Assembly: GCF_030269925.1 (NCBI RefSeq)
Contig: NC_085126.1
Coordinates: 3,536,501-3,600,500, forward strand
Source: Bombyx mori
Taxonomy: Eukaryota > Arthropoda > Insecta > Lepidoptera > Bombycidae
Direction: 5' to 3'
DNA: 64,000 nt
Position numbers and translations under genes: made by a program. Below the pieces are notes generated by a model. That model ran no database searches. It saw only the letters and a program-made list of their open reading frames with translations, and was not told the origin of the DNA. Positions 45,048-56,321 of the stretch are shown one piece after another (position 1 is the stretch's first letter; each line of letters opens with the position of its first letter).

Positions 45048-45351
45048 ACGTAACATCGTGTAGTAAAAATCAAACCCGCAAAATTATAATTTGCGTAATT
45101 ATTGGTGGTAGGACCTCTTGTGAGTCCGAACGGGTAGGTACCACCACCCTGTCTGTTTCTGCCGTGAAGTAGTAATGCGTTTCTGTTTGAAGGGTGGGGC
45201 AGCCGTTGTAACTATACTTGAGAGGTTAGAACTTATATCTCACGGCGGGTGGCGCAGTTACGTTGTAGATGTCTATGGGCTCCAGTACTACCACTTAACA
45301 CCAGTTGGGCTGTGAGCTCGTCCAACCATCTAAGCAATAAGAAAAAAAAAA
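45048..45351 (+). mobile_element. Bm1 SINE with extended 5' part, no tRNA head
   Basis: Begins in the linker (ACATCGTGTAGTAAAAATCA, AACCCGCAAAATTATAATTT), then the body ATTGGTGGTAGGACCTC to an A-run. Confidence 0.85.
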
Positions 45352-45427
45352 GAGTTTTACTGCATAATGTGTAACGAGAAATATGAGTCACCACCGACAG
45401 AAGTTTGGATCATGTGCACCATATACA

Positions 45428-45486
45428 TACTTAAGAGTAGGTGGGCTGTGAGTTCGTCCACCCATCTAAGCAATAAAATAAATAAA
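45428..45486 (+). mobile_element. Bm1 SINE, very short 3' fragment
   Basis: GTAGGTGGGCTGTGAGTTCG and CACCCATCTAAGCAATAAAA only. Confidence 0.65.
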
Positions 45487-45498
45487 GTATTCACTGTA

Positions 45499-45856
45499 CA
45501 GTAAAAGCTCTTTATTCGCGTTTCTTTCAGTCGCGTTTTCACTATTCGTGGCTTAAAAAAATGCGACCCGATTTCTATATCCGCGGCTAAAGATTTCTGT
45601 CTTTATTCGCGCTTTTAAAACTGCCAGGCAAGAAAAATTACAAAATTCATTAAACCAATTACCAAAACGTGAAGATAATAATTAATCAATATGGTCAAAA
45701 GCTTCAATTAAATTTTTTTTTTTAATACTTATTTTTTTATTTTGTCACCTAAGTGCGTATCCCTTGTAATCCCATATGTGGACTTTACCATTCGCGGTTT
45801 ATATATTCGCGGCATATTTACGGAAAATATACCCCGCGAATATAAAGCTTTTACTG
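45499..45856. mobile_element. pogo/Tc1-mariner-like MITE
   Basis: Inverted ends CAGTAAAAGCTCTTTATTCG and, at the right, CGAATATAAAGCTTTTACTG, each next to TA (45497-45498 and 45857-45858). TA duplication plus CAGT ends fit the pogo/Tc1-mariner group. No transposase; 358 bp. Confidence 0.75.
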
Positions 45857-45859
45857 TAT

Positions 45860-47997
45860 ATTAATATGGCATACGGTATGTTTGATGATATCCGCATTGG
45901 ATTGCTAATCGCTTCGGATTGTATGGTTTTTCTCGTTTTTGCACTGTTTACAATAACAAAAACAAACGCGTAAGCCAAACAAAAATAAGCTAAACATAAA
46001 TATATTTAAAAAAAAAATTTTTATACATATATTTCATGTTTATTTTTGTTTTCGTGATCCTGCTTAGGATATTCGGATATGACAGTAAAATGATTGTATT
46101 ACTAACTTTTATACATCTGTATATTTTTAAGTTAATCGAATTACCTAATTAATTTTCATGCGAAACCCATATTCACACGTAATTTTGACACGTTTTATCG
46201 AGATTAATATAGGTGACAGGTGAAGTTAATAAAAGCGTAATAAAAACTGCTTAATCGAATGAACTAATAACTTCATGAAAAAAAAAACAAAAAAAAATTT
46301 AGATCAAATCGTAACACACACAGCACTATGTTTATAGGCATAACATCAGTCCCAGTCATTTGACGTATTTAAAAGTAGGTATAGCTATTTAGGTTTGTTA
46401 CATTCAATAAAATTATTGTTTAACAAAGTTTCAGTGTGGGAAAGAGATTTATTAACTGCCTGCAACAGTCGCAGGTGCGAGAGAGACGGAAAACAAATGG
46501 AGCTTGGAGGCGTGTTCGGAATACGTGGTCCGCACAAAGGAAGTCGGTGTCACACGGAAAATGCGGGAAAATTACCCCAATTATTGGGTAAATCTTTTAT
46601 TTGCCTTTATTCAGAGGATGGAATAGGTTATTTAGTGATTTCGAAGCCTATTATTAACAGTATGATATACTTGAAAATAGTGACATAGTGATTTTTATCG
46701 ATACATTTAGTTCCATCAATACGTTTCGGATTCAAAAACACGATTCTTATTTCGGAACGTCTCCAGATTTATTACAAATAGAAAGGAACGGCAATGATTT
46801 TCTAGTTAGAGCAACACAGCGCTGAATGAGAAACGCCGGGAATAGGGGAGCCGGGCCAAAGCCCAAACCTACTTCAGTCGGTCGCGGGAGCTCGATCCGC
46901 GCAGTCGAGGCCAAACAAACTAATTGAAAAATTCGGTAAAATCGAATTAAAGGCGAATACAAGAAAAAAAAACCCTAACCACACAAATTTCTCTCACCTC
47001 ACTACGAATTGAAGTTTCTAATGTGCCGGTCTTAAAGATTTATTCGGGGTGTTCCATTTTAAAAATGGAACTAGGTTGTGAGTGCACAGGATCGGGTAGC
47101 GAATGAGGGATAATATTAAAAATAGGCTGTTTGCACGCTGTAAGGGTCAGGTAAGTTTCCCTTTGCCATTATTTATGGATAAGTTTTTTTTTTCCTGGAA
47201 TAAAAAGTGCTCTAGGCCTGCAAAACTCTACGGCTTGCAAAACAGTACACAGAGATCTCTGAGCGGGCGCTGTTTCATATGTCGTTTTTATATGATCGAT
47301 TTCATAAAGTTATGAAGATTACTATAAATGCAGATATTTAGACATTACTGAGTATTTGTGATTTTCATGAATATTGTTTTTATTATTTACAGTACTTGAT
47401 AAATGCCCTATAACTATAATACAAAATATAGAGATAATACATAACACATTTATTATTTCTATTAAAATAAAAGTAACAGTTTTGTTATATTGTTTATGTT
47501 TTTTTCGTCTATCTCTCTGTTGATTCGGGAAACACGTATGAACTACTGGATTGAAAATTGATTTTATCTCGCTACTATACTGGAACATGGAATTCGTGGA
47601 TTATGACTATAAAGCGGGCCTTACCATAGAAAACATATTTTAACCATAAGATTTTATAATGATTTTTATTATACGCCATTCCTTACTTGGCGTACTGCTT
47701 CGGCAAAGAAGTTTTTTTTAACTTAAATAGGCAAAGGTAAAACAATTATCATTTTCTCTCTTCTATTTTCCATCGGTTTATTTTTTTAAGCATCCAGTAA
47801 TTTTCTGATATATTAAAAAATGATATTAAGATTCTAAATCTGAAGTTGATTTATCTGTGGATTTAGAATTCGAATTTAGATCATTGGCCTAACACTAGTA
47901 TGAGTAAATGTGACAAAGTGTCTTGGCTTTAAATTTATTATAAATTAATATGTGGATTGAACGAGATCAGGGTTCACATGGTCTGAAGTGTTTATTT
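45860..47997. other. AT-rich stretch, no supported gene
   Basis: Plus frames at 46395-46688 (97 codons) and 47103-47315 and a minus frame at 47322-47588 show no domain. At 47103 an ATG is followed 16 codons later by CAG|GTAAGT, a consensus donor; without a partner exon this is only a note. Confidence 0.35.
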
Positions 47998-48360
47998 TTT
48001 TTATTGCCTTTGTAGGAAGACGATCATACGGCCCACCTGATGGTGAGTGGTTACCGTCGCCCATGGACTTCAACAATGCCAGGGGCAGAGCCAAGCCACT
48101 GCATACCGCTTAAGACTCTCCACAAGCCTCGTTTGAAGAAGGACATGTCATAGCGCTCGGGAAACACCGTAGAGGGGAGCTCATTCCATAGCCGGATGGT
48201 ACGTGGCAAAAAAGATCTCTGGAAACGCACTGTGGATGACCGCAGTGGCTCCAGGTAGTATGGATGAACTCTACTCCGGTGGCGGGCGGTGCGATGGTAA
48301 AAACGAGATGCCGGTATCATCTCGAACAATTCCTCAGAGCACTCCCAGTGTTTACCGGAA
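47998..48360 (-). pseudogene. LINE C-terminus and 3' tail, 5'-truncated copy
   Basis: The minus frame from about 48340 to 48051 reads FEMIPASRFYHRTARHRSRV, RFQRSFLPRTIRLWNELPST, then RYDMSFFKRGLWRVLSG. The FLPRTIRLWN block is typical of the C-terminus of CR1/Jockey-related non-LTR elements. T-run at 47998 is the A-tail. Same family as the short tails at 2092, 34508, 39200 and 62884. Family name not certain. Confidence 0.75.
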
Positions 48361-48767
48361 GTCAATAAAAATAACTGAAATTATTATGTACACCGCGTTA
48401 ATTAATTACGTTCGAATTTCAAGAAGGTTTCATTCATAAAATTTCTTACAAACGTTTTGTTTTTATCGTGCTTTTTTAAAAAATAAGTCCAATTCTACCA
48501 GTTTTGTGGAAATGTCTGTCTCGGTTACAAACATAATCTGGAACTTTCCATCTCGCGTCTCAAATTCAAAATGCTAGCAACTGACAGCGAATGTCATATT
48601 GTCGACAATAACTTCTTTGTCCTTTGTAAACAATTTAAATTCTTTTAAGAAAAACTCAAAGAAAAAACTTTTTTTTGGTAATCTAATAAAATTTTGCGCA
48701 AAGAATTTAAATGACAATATTATAGTTTAAATTTAAAAAAAATATTGCACGCCATATTTATAGTTAA

Positions 48768-49242
48768 ACTAGCGGACCCGGTAGACTTCGTAATGCATAA
48801 TAAATACATTAAGGCAAAACCGTTTTTGTTGTTTTTATTTAATTCCGAGCATTTTCATATTTATCTACCTTTTAAACCTTCTCTGGACTACCACAAATAA
48901 CTTAAGACCAAAATTAGCCAAATCGGTCCAGCCGTTCTCGAGTTTTAGCGAGACTGGTTTTTACTGGTGGTAGGACCTCTTGTCAGTCCGCACGGGTAGG
49001 TACCACCACCCTGCCTATTTCTGCCGTGAAGCAGTAATGCGTTTCGGTTTGAAGGGTGGGGCAGCCGTAGTAACTATACTTGAGACCTTAAAACTTATAT
49101 CTCAAGGTGAGTGGCGCATTTACGTTGTAGATGTCTATGGGCTCCAGTAACCACCTAACATCAGGTGGGCTGTGAGCTCGTCCACTTATCTAAGCAATAA
49201 AAATAAAAAAAACTAACGAACAGCAATTCATTTTTATATATA
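48768..49242 (-). mobile_element. Helitron (family A) with deletion, interrupted by a Bm1 SINE
   Basis: Left part begins ACTAGCGGACCCGGTAGACT, loses about 60 bp of the usual interior (the GGAATCCGTCCGACGG part), then GCCGTTCTCGAGTTTTAGCG up to 48955. The last part AACGAACAGCAATTCATTT resumes after the Bm1 at about 49212. Confidence 0.85.
48956..49211 (+). mobile_element. Bm1 SINE inserted in the Helitron
   Basis: GTTTTTACTGGTGGTAGGAC to AGCAATAAAAATAAAAAA; the Helitron word GACTAACG is split, leaving ACT on both sides. Confidence 0.9.
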
Positions 49243-49556
49243 GTTAAATTAAATTACTTTTCAATAGTACACTCGAAAACCAGGGCAACAGAAATCATAA
49301 GAGCTTAATACTTCGAAATTCAGAACGCCTCGGAATGAGTGTACGAACGTGCAGTAATTGCTTCCCGTAGGAAACGCGGCGTGTGAAAGATTTCTCGCCT
49401 TTCTACCAGGCGCGTATAAAACGGATCTGCTAATTAAGAACCAGACGGCTCTTTGATGGATTTACGATATGGAACGTGTACCGAAGCTTGGAAGATTTAC
49501 CAGAAAAACGATTAATGTTATATTGCCCACCGCCGGATCGGAGTTCATCCATAGTT

Positions 49557-49787
49557 TTTTTTATTTTTTATTGCTTAGATGGATAGACGAGCTCACAGCT
49601 CACTTGGTGTTAAGTGGTTACTGGAGCCCATAGACATCTACAACGTAAATGCGCCACCCACCTTGATATATAAGTTCTAAGGTCTCAGTATAGTTACAGC
49701 GGCTGCCCCACCCTTCAAACCGAAACGCATTACTCACCCGTAGGGTACCTACCCGTGCGGACTCACAAGAGGTCCTGCCACCAGTAA
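49557..49787 (-). mobile_element. Bm1 SINE, 5'-truncated, with an internal deletion
   Basis: TTATTGCTTAGATGGATAG to AAGAGGTCCTGCCACCAGT; about 25 bp around GCTTCACGGCAGAAATAGGC are lost. Confidence 0.85.
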
Positions 49788-50022
49788 ACTGTACTGCTCA
49801 GAGACCGACTCTGTTTATCTACGGTGCGTTTTCAGAGATCTTGTCACGTATGGTCCGTATTTAGAATGAACTCTCCCATCCATGGTGCTTTCCGAGTGTT
49901 AGGCTTATGGAGAGCACTTAGCACTCACACTTCGCTATGCACTTGGCATTGCTCACAATCAGCTGGTCTAAATGCTTTTCTTCCAACAAGGACATAAGAC
50001 ATTATACACTTTTTATTTCTAA

Positions 50023-50457
50023 ACCAGTGGTTCCGCAGTAGTTGAAATTCGACTATAATTGAAATTAGAAGTTTGTACACTATTATGATTCTATTTGCAA
50101 AGACTATCATACTTCTATAATCACAAATTTCGCCAAGACTACACCATAGACAAATAATATTAAAGATAAACAATACTAACCTATTTTCAATTTCACCACA
50201 GACTTTAAGCAATAACAAAAGTTTGACAGTAAACAAAGACTATAATATATATGTGGGCGTGTGTGTCAAATACATGGTAGTGTGTGTAATGTTTTATTAT
50301 TGATTTAATGTATTATTAATGCATAATTTAAATAAATAAAATAGCATTCTGCATTCCTTCTCTATTTTCTCTATAAGTGTGGGAAATTTCATACTCCTCC
50401 GTCCGCGCAATTTTCGTAAAAAGGGGTACAAAATTTTTGCTTCACGTATTATAATAT
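50023..50457 (-). mobile_element. Helitron-like element, tandem copy 1
   Basis: From CCAGTGGTTCCGCAGTAG to TTTTTGCTTCACGTATTATA. About 85-90% like copy 2. On the minus strand the CTAGT end is eroded here. Confidence 0.6.
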
Positions 50458-50890
50458 TACTAGAGGTCCCGCAGTAGTCGAAATTCGACTATAATTAATT
50501 GGAATTGTAAGTTTGTACACTATTATGATTGTATTTTATACTTCTATAATCACAAATTTCGCCAAGACTACACTATAAAAAATATTAACAAAGACAAACA
50601 ATGTTTAATCTATTCTCAATTTGACAACAGACGTCAAGAACAAAAGTTTGACAATAAATAGTATGCATGCGTGTGTGCGTCAAATACATGGTATGTAGTG
50701 TGTGTAATGTTTTCTTTATTGATTTAATGTATCTTTTACGCATTATTTAAAAAAAATATTAGCATTGTGCACTTCTTCTCTATATTCTCTATAAGTGTGG
50801 GAAATTTCATATTCCTCCGTCCGCGCAATTTTCGTAAAAAGGGTTACAAAATTTTTGCTTCACGTATTTTTATAATATTTCTAAATAATA
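50458..50890 (-). mobile_element. Helitron-like element, tandem copy 2
   Basis: Starts ACTAGAGGTCCCGCAGTAG (minus-strand CTAGT end) and ends GCTTCACGTATTTTTATAAT. Head-to-tail with copy 1; such tandem Helitrons are known. Confidence 0.65.
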
Positions 50891-51150
50891 AACTGGAGCT
50901 GCAGACAAATATTTAGTTCGCATCTGAAGATTGTTTTGACCATTAAAAAAACGTTCTTGGCGAGGTTTCCCAAATCGTTATTTCAGTACCAGAATTAGAA
51001 CGAGTCGATTCATTGGGATCGATGCGTCTTGTGAATTAAGAATGATTCATCTGTTATGAACAGCGGTCCCGGAGTTAATCAACAGACAGAATCGATATGC
51101 TAACTTTGAAACGAACTGCTCAGAGATGACTATTAAAACATTCTATTTAA

Positions 51151-51425
51151 CGTCCGTCTGGTGTAGTGGTAAGTGACATGGTCACTACACTAGGGGGTCG
51201 CGGGTTCGAATCCCGCCAAGGGAAGATATTTGTATGATAAATATAAATGTCTTTTCCAAGGTTATGGATGTATATTAAATATATGTATGTGTATAATAAA
51301 AATATTACATTTATTTCCGTTATCTGGTACCTGTAACACAAGTTCTTTACGAACTTACCACGGGACCAGTTAACGTGGCGTGATTGTTAGTAAATATTTA
51401 TTTATTATTTATTTATTTATTCCTC
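51151..51425 (+). mobile_element. tRNA-derived SINE (second family), copy 1
   Basis: Head GTCCGTCTGGTGTAGTGGTA has an A-box (TGGTGTAGTGG) and GGGTTCGAATCCCGCC a B-box. A body follows (GTTATCTGGTACCTGTAACA, CGGGACCAGTTAACGTGGCG) and a TTATTTATTTATT end. The copy at 60556-60835 matches head and body, so this is a repeat and not a tRNA gene. Confidence 0.75.
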
Positions 51426-51628
51426 CTTCTTATACTACTTTCTTCGGTTTTCGTGGGTTATCGTCCTCCTTGCGCCGTGTTCCTCAGTGTTGAGGGTATG
51501 GAGGGTAGAGGTAAGGAGAACCGTCTCTGTGTGTAAAAAGTGTCCGTTAAAATCTGCTAAATAAGGGTGGCGCTGGCGTAGAACAGAGTAAATTCGAAAA
51601 AAATCGCGTTGACGATATATACTTTTTT

Positions 51629-51877
51629 ACTAGTGGTAGGACCTCTTGTGAGTCCGCACAGTTAGGTACCGCCACCCTGCCTATTTCTGCCGTGAAGCAG
51701 TAATGCGTTTCGGTTTGTAGGGTGGGACAGATGTTGTAACTATATTGAGACCTTAGAACTCATATCTCAAGGTGGGTGGCGGTATTTACGTTGTGAATGT
51801 CTACGGGCTCCGGTAACCACTTAACACCAGGTGGGCTGTGAGCTCGTCCATCCAGCTATGCAATAAACAAATAAAAA
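51629..51877 (+). mobile_element. Bm1 SINE, 5'-truncated
   Basis: TTACTAGTGGTAGGACCTCT to GCAATAAACAAATAAAAA. Confidence 0.85.
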
Positions 51878-52098
51878 TGTAATTGACAAGCCGGTGGTCT
51901 CTAGCCTTTCAGAGTGGTAATAAATTTTTCCATGCAGAATCACACAACTGATGTATCAAACCGTGCAGTCTCCAAAAGCATTTCCCATCAGCGCTATTTG
52001 TGTAAGAGCTGAACACATTATTACCCTATCAAATAAAACTTCTTTGACGTGCGTGATTTTTTCCCAGTTATTTATTTACAAAAAGTTGTATAAACCAT

Positions 52099-52670
52099 TT
52101 TTTTTTTTATTGCTGCTTTATTGATGGGTGGATGAGCTCACCGCTCATCGTAAATGCCGCCACCCACCTTGAGCTATAAGTTCTAAGGTCTCAGTATAGT
52201 TACAACGGCTGTCCCACCCTTCAAATCGAAACGCATTACTGCTTTACGGCAGAAATAGGCAGGGTGGCGGCACCTTTTTTTTTTTCATGGCCCTTGTTGG
52301 CAGACGATTATACGGCCCACCTGATGGTGAGTGGTTACCGTCGCCCATGGACTTCAGCAATGCTAGGGACAGAGCCAAGCCGCTGCCTACCGCTTAATAC
52401 TCTCCACAAACCTCGTTTGAAGAAGGACATGTCATAGTGCTCGGGAAACACCGTGGAGGGGAGCTCATTCCATAGCCGGATGGTACATGGCAAAAAAGAC
52501 CTCTGGAAACGCACTGTGGATGACCGCAGTGGCTCCAGGTAGTATGGATGAACTCTACTCCGGTGGCGGGCGGTGCGATGGTAAAAACGAGATGCCGGTA
52601 TCATCTCGAACAATTCCTCAGAGCACTCCTACCCGTGCGGACTCACAAGAGGCCCTACCGCCAGTACCAC
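52099..52670 (-). mobile_element. Bm1 SINE interrupted by a LINE 3' end
   Basis: Bm1 part one (52099-52276) stops at GGGTGGCGGCACC; part two (52629-52670) resumes TACCCGTGCGGACTCACAAG. An intact Bm1 has these two words next to each other. Part one also lacks the CACCTGGTGTTAAGTGG stretch. Confidence 0.85.
52277..52628 (-). pseudogene. LINE C-terminus and 3' tail inserted in Bm1
   Basis: Minus frame to 52335 reads FEMIPASRFYHRTARHRSRV, FLPCTIRLWNELPST and KRGLWRVLSGRQRLG; nearly identical to the copy at 47998. T-run at 52277-52286 is the A-tail. Confidence 0.8.
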
Positions 52671-52739
52671 CAGTCTACCTACCACATAGCTAGCACTAGG
52701 TTAACTTATGTATATCATGTAAGAATGAATACAAAATTT

Positions 52740-53254
52740 TAATAAAAAAGAAGACTTCAGTAATGTAAAATGAGAGTAGCATTAATGCAATCAAATGAAA
52801 TTTTGAAAACGAATTTGGCCCCCTACTACTGTGTTTAGAAAAAATGCCTTCGGATTGTTTTTTATGGATGTTTTATTTTAAAAAAATACCAGGCCATCAT
52901 AAATCCAAACAAGTATAAATACGTTTGGTTGTCATATGTAGGGAATGGCACGTCACCACTCTGAAGCGCTTCCTGCGAATTATGTTTGATCACACTCTAT
53001 TCCCTGCACGTCGTATTATGATGTATGGCCTTTTTATGATACACTGTGAAAATTACAATCGATCTTTGTTTTTCTGAGGACCAAACAAAAAGCCGTATCC
53101 CTAGTTTCCTTAATATAAAATGAAAAAATATATATATTTCGTTACGAATATATCAACACAAATGCGCAAAAAGCAGTATTTTAGCTAGATTTTTTACGAA
53201 TTCAAAATAATTCGTAACGTATTTTCTCATTGGCAAACTGTTAGTATTTCAGAC
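52740..53254. other. Stretch with no supported gene
   Basis: Some inverted words (GGCCATCATA and TATGATGTATGGCC; GTAGGGAATGGCACG and TTCCCTGCACG) at 52892-53033 suggest an eroded MITE, but the ends are unclear. Confidence 0.35.
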
Positions 53255-53510
53255 AAATAATAATAATAATCTCTCCCAATAGTCCCTAACGCTCCGGCCG
53301 ATTGTTGCCCACCTCGCCGGAGTGTGTCCTGCCGTCTTCCCAGGCGTGGTAGTGTTTAATACAGGATAATAATAATATAACTCTTTATTTAACACAATAT
53401 AATGTACAGAGTAAACTAATAAAATAAAAGTAGGTGATATAAATCGGCGTCCATATCGCTGAAAGCGATCTCTTCCAGGCAACCTTGCAGGGAGAGCAAT
53501 AAGTCAAGTG
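53255..53510 (-). mobile_element. Probable LINE 3' end with (ATT)n tail
   Basis: AATAATAATAATAATCTCTC, CCGGCCGATTGTTGCCCACC, GCCGGAGTGTGTCCTGCCG, then a second AATAATAATATAACTC. Resembles a dispersed lepidopteran repeat end with a microsatellite tail; class not certain. Confidence 0.45.
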
Positions 53511-54162
53511 GACAAAATTACGTAGCTAGTCTGAGCTAATGTTAAATTTATTTGTTCCGCGACACCATTCCATTCTCGGAACATTCATCTCGGATAGCAT
53601 CCGGCAACACTTATATCCAAGAATAACTTGTCTTTAGCTTTTATTAACTTCAGTATATGCGAACAAACCCGTATTTCACTGGAACAAATATACTTAATGT
53701 TCCCTAAAGACATCAGGGTATCCAGCCGTATCAAATGCGAGACAGTCAACGCTCAAACAGAGGAATTAATAAAAGCCGAGCACTCATTTACAAGTGTAAT
53801 CGCAGTCTTATGAATATGAATGAAAGTCTCAGATTTACAGGGACTCGAGGTTTTGATAACTCTTAATTGCTTCTGATTTCCTGGTAGTTGTTGAGCAAAT
53901 GATTCATTTTTCATTGAAAAGGCTAACTTTTTTTTTGGATAGCCCAGTTTTTTTCTACGTATTTTTTTCACAATGAAGCTCAATTAAGCTTTTGTGTTCC
54001 GGAATAGGGATTATTCTCGGGTTGGAATGGAATTTTGTACGAAGTTTTTAATTAAATTTTGACTATTTCATTCTCCATACATACGTACGGAACAGCCACT
54101 AAATAATAAATATTTTATACAACACTATTGAGATTTTGACATATTATCTCCACATATATGTG
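53511..54162. other. Stretch with no supported gene
   Basis: Overlapping frames near 53628-53983 show no domain. Confidence 0.35.
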
Positions 54163-54222
54163 GGTTACCACCTAACACCAGATGAGCTGTGAGTTAGTTA
54201 ACCCGTTTAAAGTAATAAAAAT
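54163..54222 (+). mobile_element. Bm1 SINE, short 3' fragment
   Basis: GTTACCACCTAACACCAGAT, GAGCTGTGAG and AGTAATAAAAATC. Confidence 0.5.
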
Positions 54223-54689
54223 CAGCCTTGCAATTGACGTACTTCTAATAATGTACACTTTTCGTGGCCACGTGCTCGAAGTTTGTTCGACACAAAAACA
54301 AATTCAATAAAACCTAAAATCCATTAACCTCGTACTTATTATTTTCGTGTTGCTATTGAATTATTTTTTAGTAGGCAATCAGCTAACGATCGCATCGCGT
54401 TTGTAACGTTCTAAAATAACATTGCGTCGTAGTCCACAACGAATACATACATATGTACTAATGCCCTTTAGATTTACATACCGAGATGCGAACAAGATCT
54501 GCAATCAAAATCACAAATAATTCAAATTCAATTCAGTGACATTTACTGTAAATTGATTTATATTTGTGTCAGCCATGTTGGGAGGGGGAGGTTTGCCTTA
54601 ATCGCCATGCTTGGCATGCGGGTTGGGGATCGCAGTGGCTGTTATATTACTTGGATAATGCTGCTGCCCATTCTCTGCAGAATCTCTTA

Positions 54690-54890
54690 GTCGCTTCTTA
54701 CGGACGCCCACGGAAGGTAAAAGGAAGGTGTTGTTCTGTTTCGAGGCCATTACACGACTACTGAAGGTCGCGGGAATCCGCTAGAGGCAGGTAGCGCATA
54801 ACCGATCATTGGACGAGGCTTGGAGAGGCCAGCGGTCAGACTATGTCCAGCAGTGGACGTCGGTGGGCAAGGAAACAAAGCATATATATA
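54690..54890 (+). pseudogene. LINE C-terminal relic, RTE-like
   Basis: One frame reads GNPLEAGSAHNRSLDEAWRG then QRSDYVQQWTSVGK, close to the ending AYVQQWTTLG of the RTE tail at 20872. Broken upstream. Confidence 0.5.
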
Positions 54891-55850
54891 CATAAATATG
54901 TCAAGATTAGTTTGGTAGCTAAACGAAACGCAGCAAGATTCCCGCGAGATGGCAGCACGATTGCGGTATCGTCGGAACTCGGCTAATTTCGTGCTACGAC
55001 AGAGCTAAACCGATGGAGGCGCGTAGACGCCATCACACTTACCAACCAGTCTTCTTGAAGAGCGGTGCCTCCATCCTAAGAACTGTCATTCGTTTTCGTT
55101 TGCTAACGTCAAGAGATTTCTAAATTGTTCTAAGATAACAAACGTGATTGGTGTACTCAATGTTTCTCTTAGCTCGATCACCCTATTCGCCCCTACGATG
55201 TCTGACGATGGTGTTAATAATTGTGGCTTCTCCGACAAATATATATTATATAACAAATCGATGTAAAACAACACATACTTAGTGCGTATGGATAAAAGAC
55301 ATAAATTGTACACTTTATTGCACACCAAAATATAATTAACATTGAAAATCGGTCAAGGTATAAAAAATATATAAATAGCATCGATGGTCTTTTGGCTTAA
55401 AACGATCTCATCCATACGACTGCTACAGATTGCGCACTCATGAAAACAGAACTTAATAAACCAAGCAACAAAAACATCAAGTACCTATTTTCATTTGGCT
55501 TAGCAAATACAGTGACATGTTTACGACATTATCCAGAAGCACATTGGAAATGGTTCCCACGAAAACTATTTGACATGGCACAAATATACGTCTGTACTCA
55601 TTTTGTACTACACAAAATAGCTACCAGTGAAAGTTGAAACAGATATAATGCTGATAAATGTCAAGTCAGTTTGAATAATTAGTTTCGTCCAGAAGACGTT
55701 TTAGCTCGTGAATAATTGTTTAATATATAGTTTTGGAACTCATTTTTCAATTGTCAGACAAAATTTATTCATAGGATATACTTGATGGATATGTCTTCTG
55801 CTCGCAATAATGAACAAAACGTATTGTTTGAGCTTACTTAGTCGAAGTAC
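54891..55850. other. Stretch with no supported gene
   Basis: Minus frame 55086-55328 and plus frame 55440-55637 have no recognisable domain. No repeat named. Confidence 0.35.
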
Positions 55851-55857
55851 AGTGGTT

Positions 55858-56045
55858 TTTACGGTTGTTCCGTTATAACTACTGAACTAGGCATCCGATT
55901 GACTTGAAACTTGGTATCCATGTAGAAAATACGTGTTCTTAATGGATAGGCTAATATTTATATGAGTGTTGGACTCCCTAATAATAATGACAATAATTAA
56001 TAATGTTAATTTTAAATGCCCAGCGAAGCGGACGAGTATGGCTAG
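55858..56045 (+). mobile_element. Helitron-like fragment ending at the next Helitron
   Basis: Contains AACTACTGAACTAGGCATCC, GACTTGAAACTTGGTATCC and the end GCGAAGCGGACGAGTATGGC followed by TAG. The 3' CTAG lies directly against the start of the family-A Helitron at 56046. Confidence 0.6.
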
Positions 56046-56262
56046 GCTATAAATATAAAAATGAATTGCTGTTCGTTAGTCTCGCTAAAACTCGAGAACG
56101 GCTGAACCGATTTGGCTAATTTTGGTCTTGAATTATTTGTGGAAGTCCAGAGAAGGTTTAAAAGGTAGATAAATATGAAAATGCTCGGAATTACATAAAA
56201 ATAACAATTTTGTTTTTCCTTTGATGTGTCCCCCGTCGGACGGATTCCTTTTGTTCGTTTTA

Positions 56263-56264
<2 letters not shown>

Positions 56265-56321
<57 letters not shown>

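Noticed and set aside
48203..48439. Plus-strand frames at 48203 and 52487 with nearly identical products
   Set aside because: The similarity is explained by both being antisense to the same LINE C-terminus.
51153..51228. A tRNA gene at the GTCCGTCTGGTGTAGTGGTA head
   Set aside because: The same head plus 200 bp of body recurs at 60556-60823, so it is a SINE. The stem pairing is also poor.
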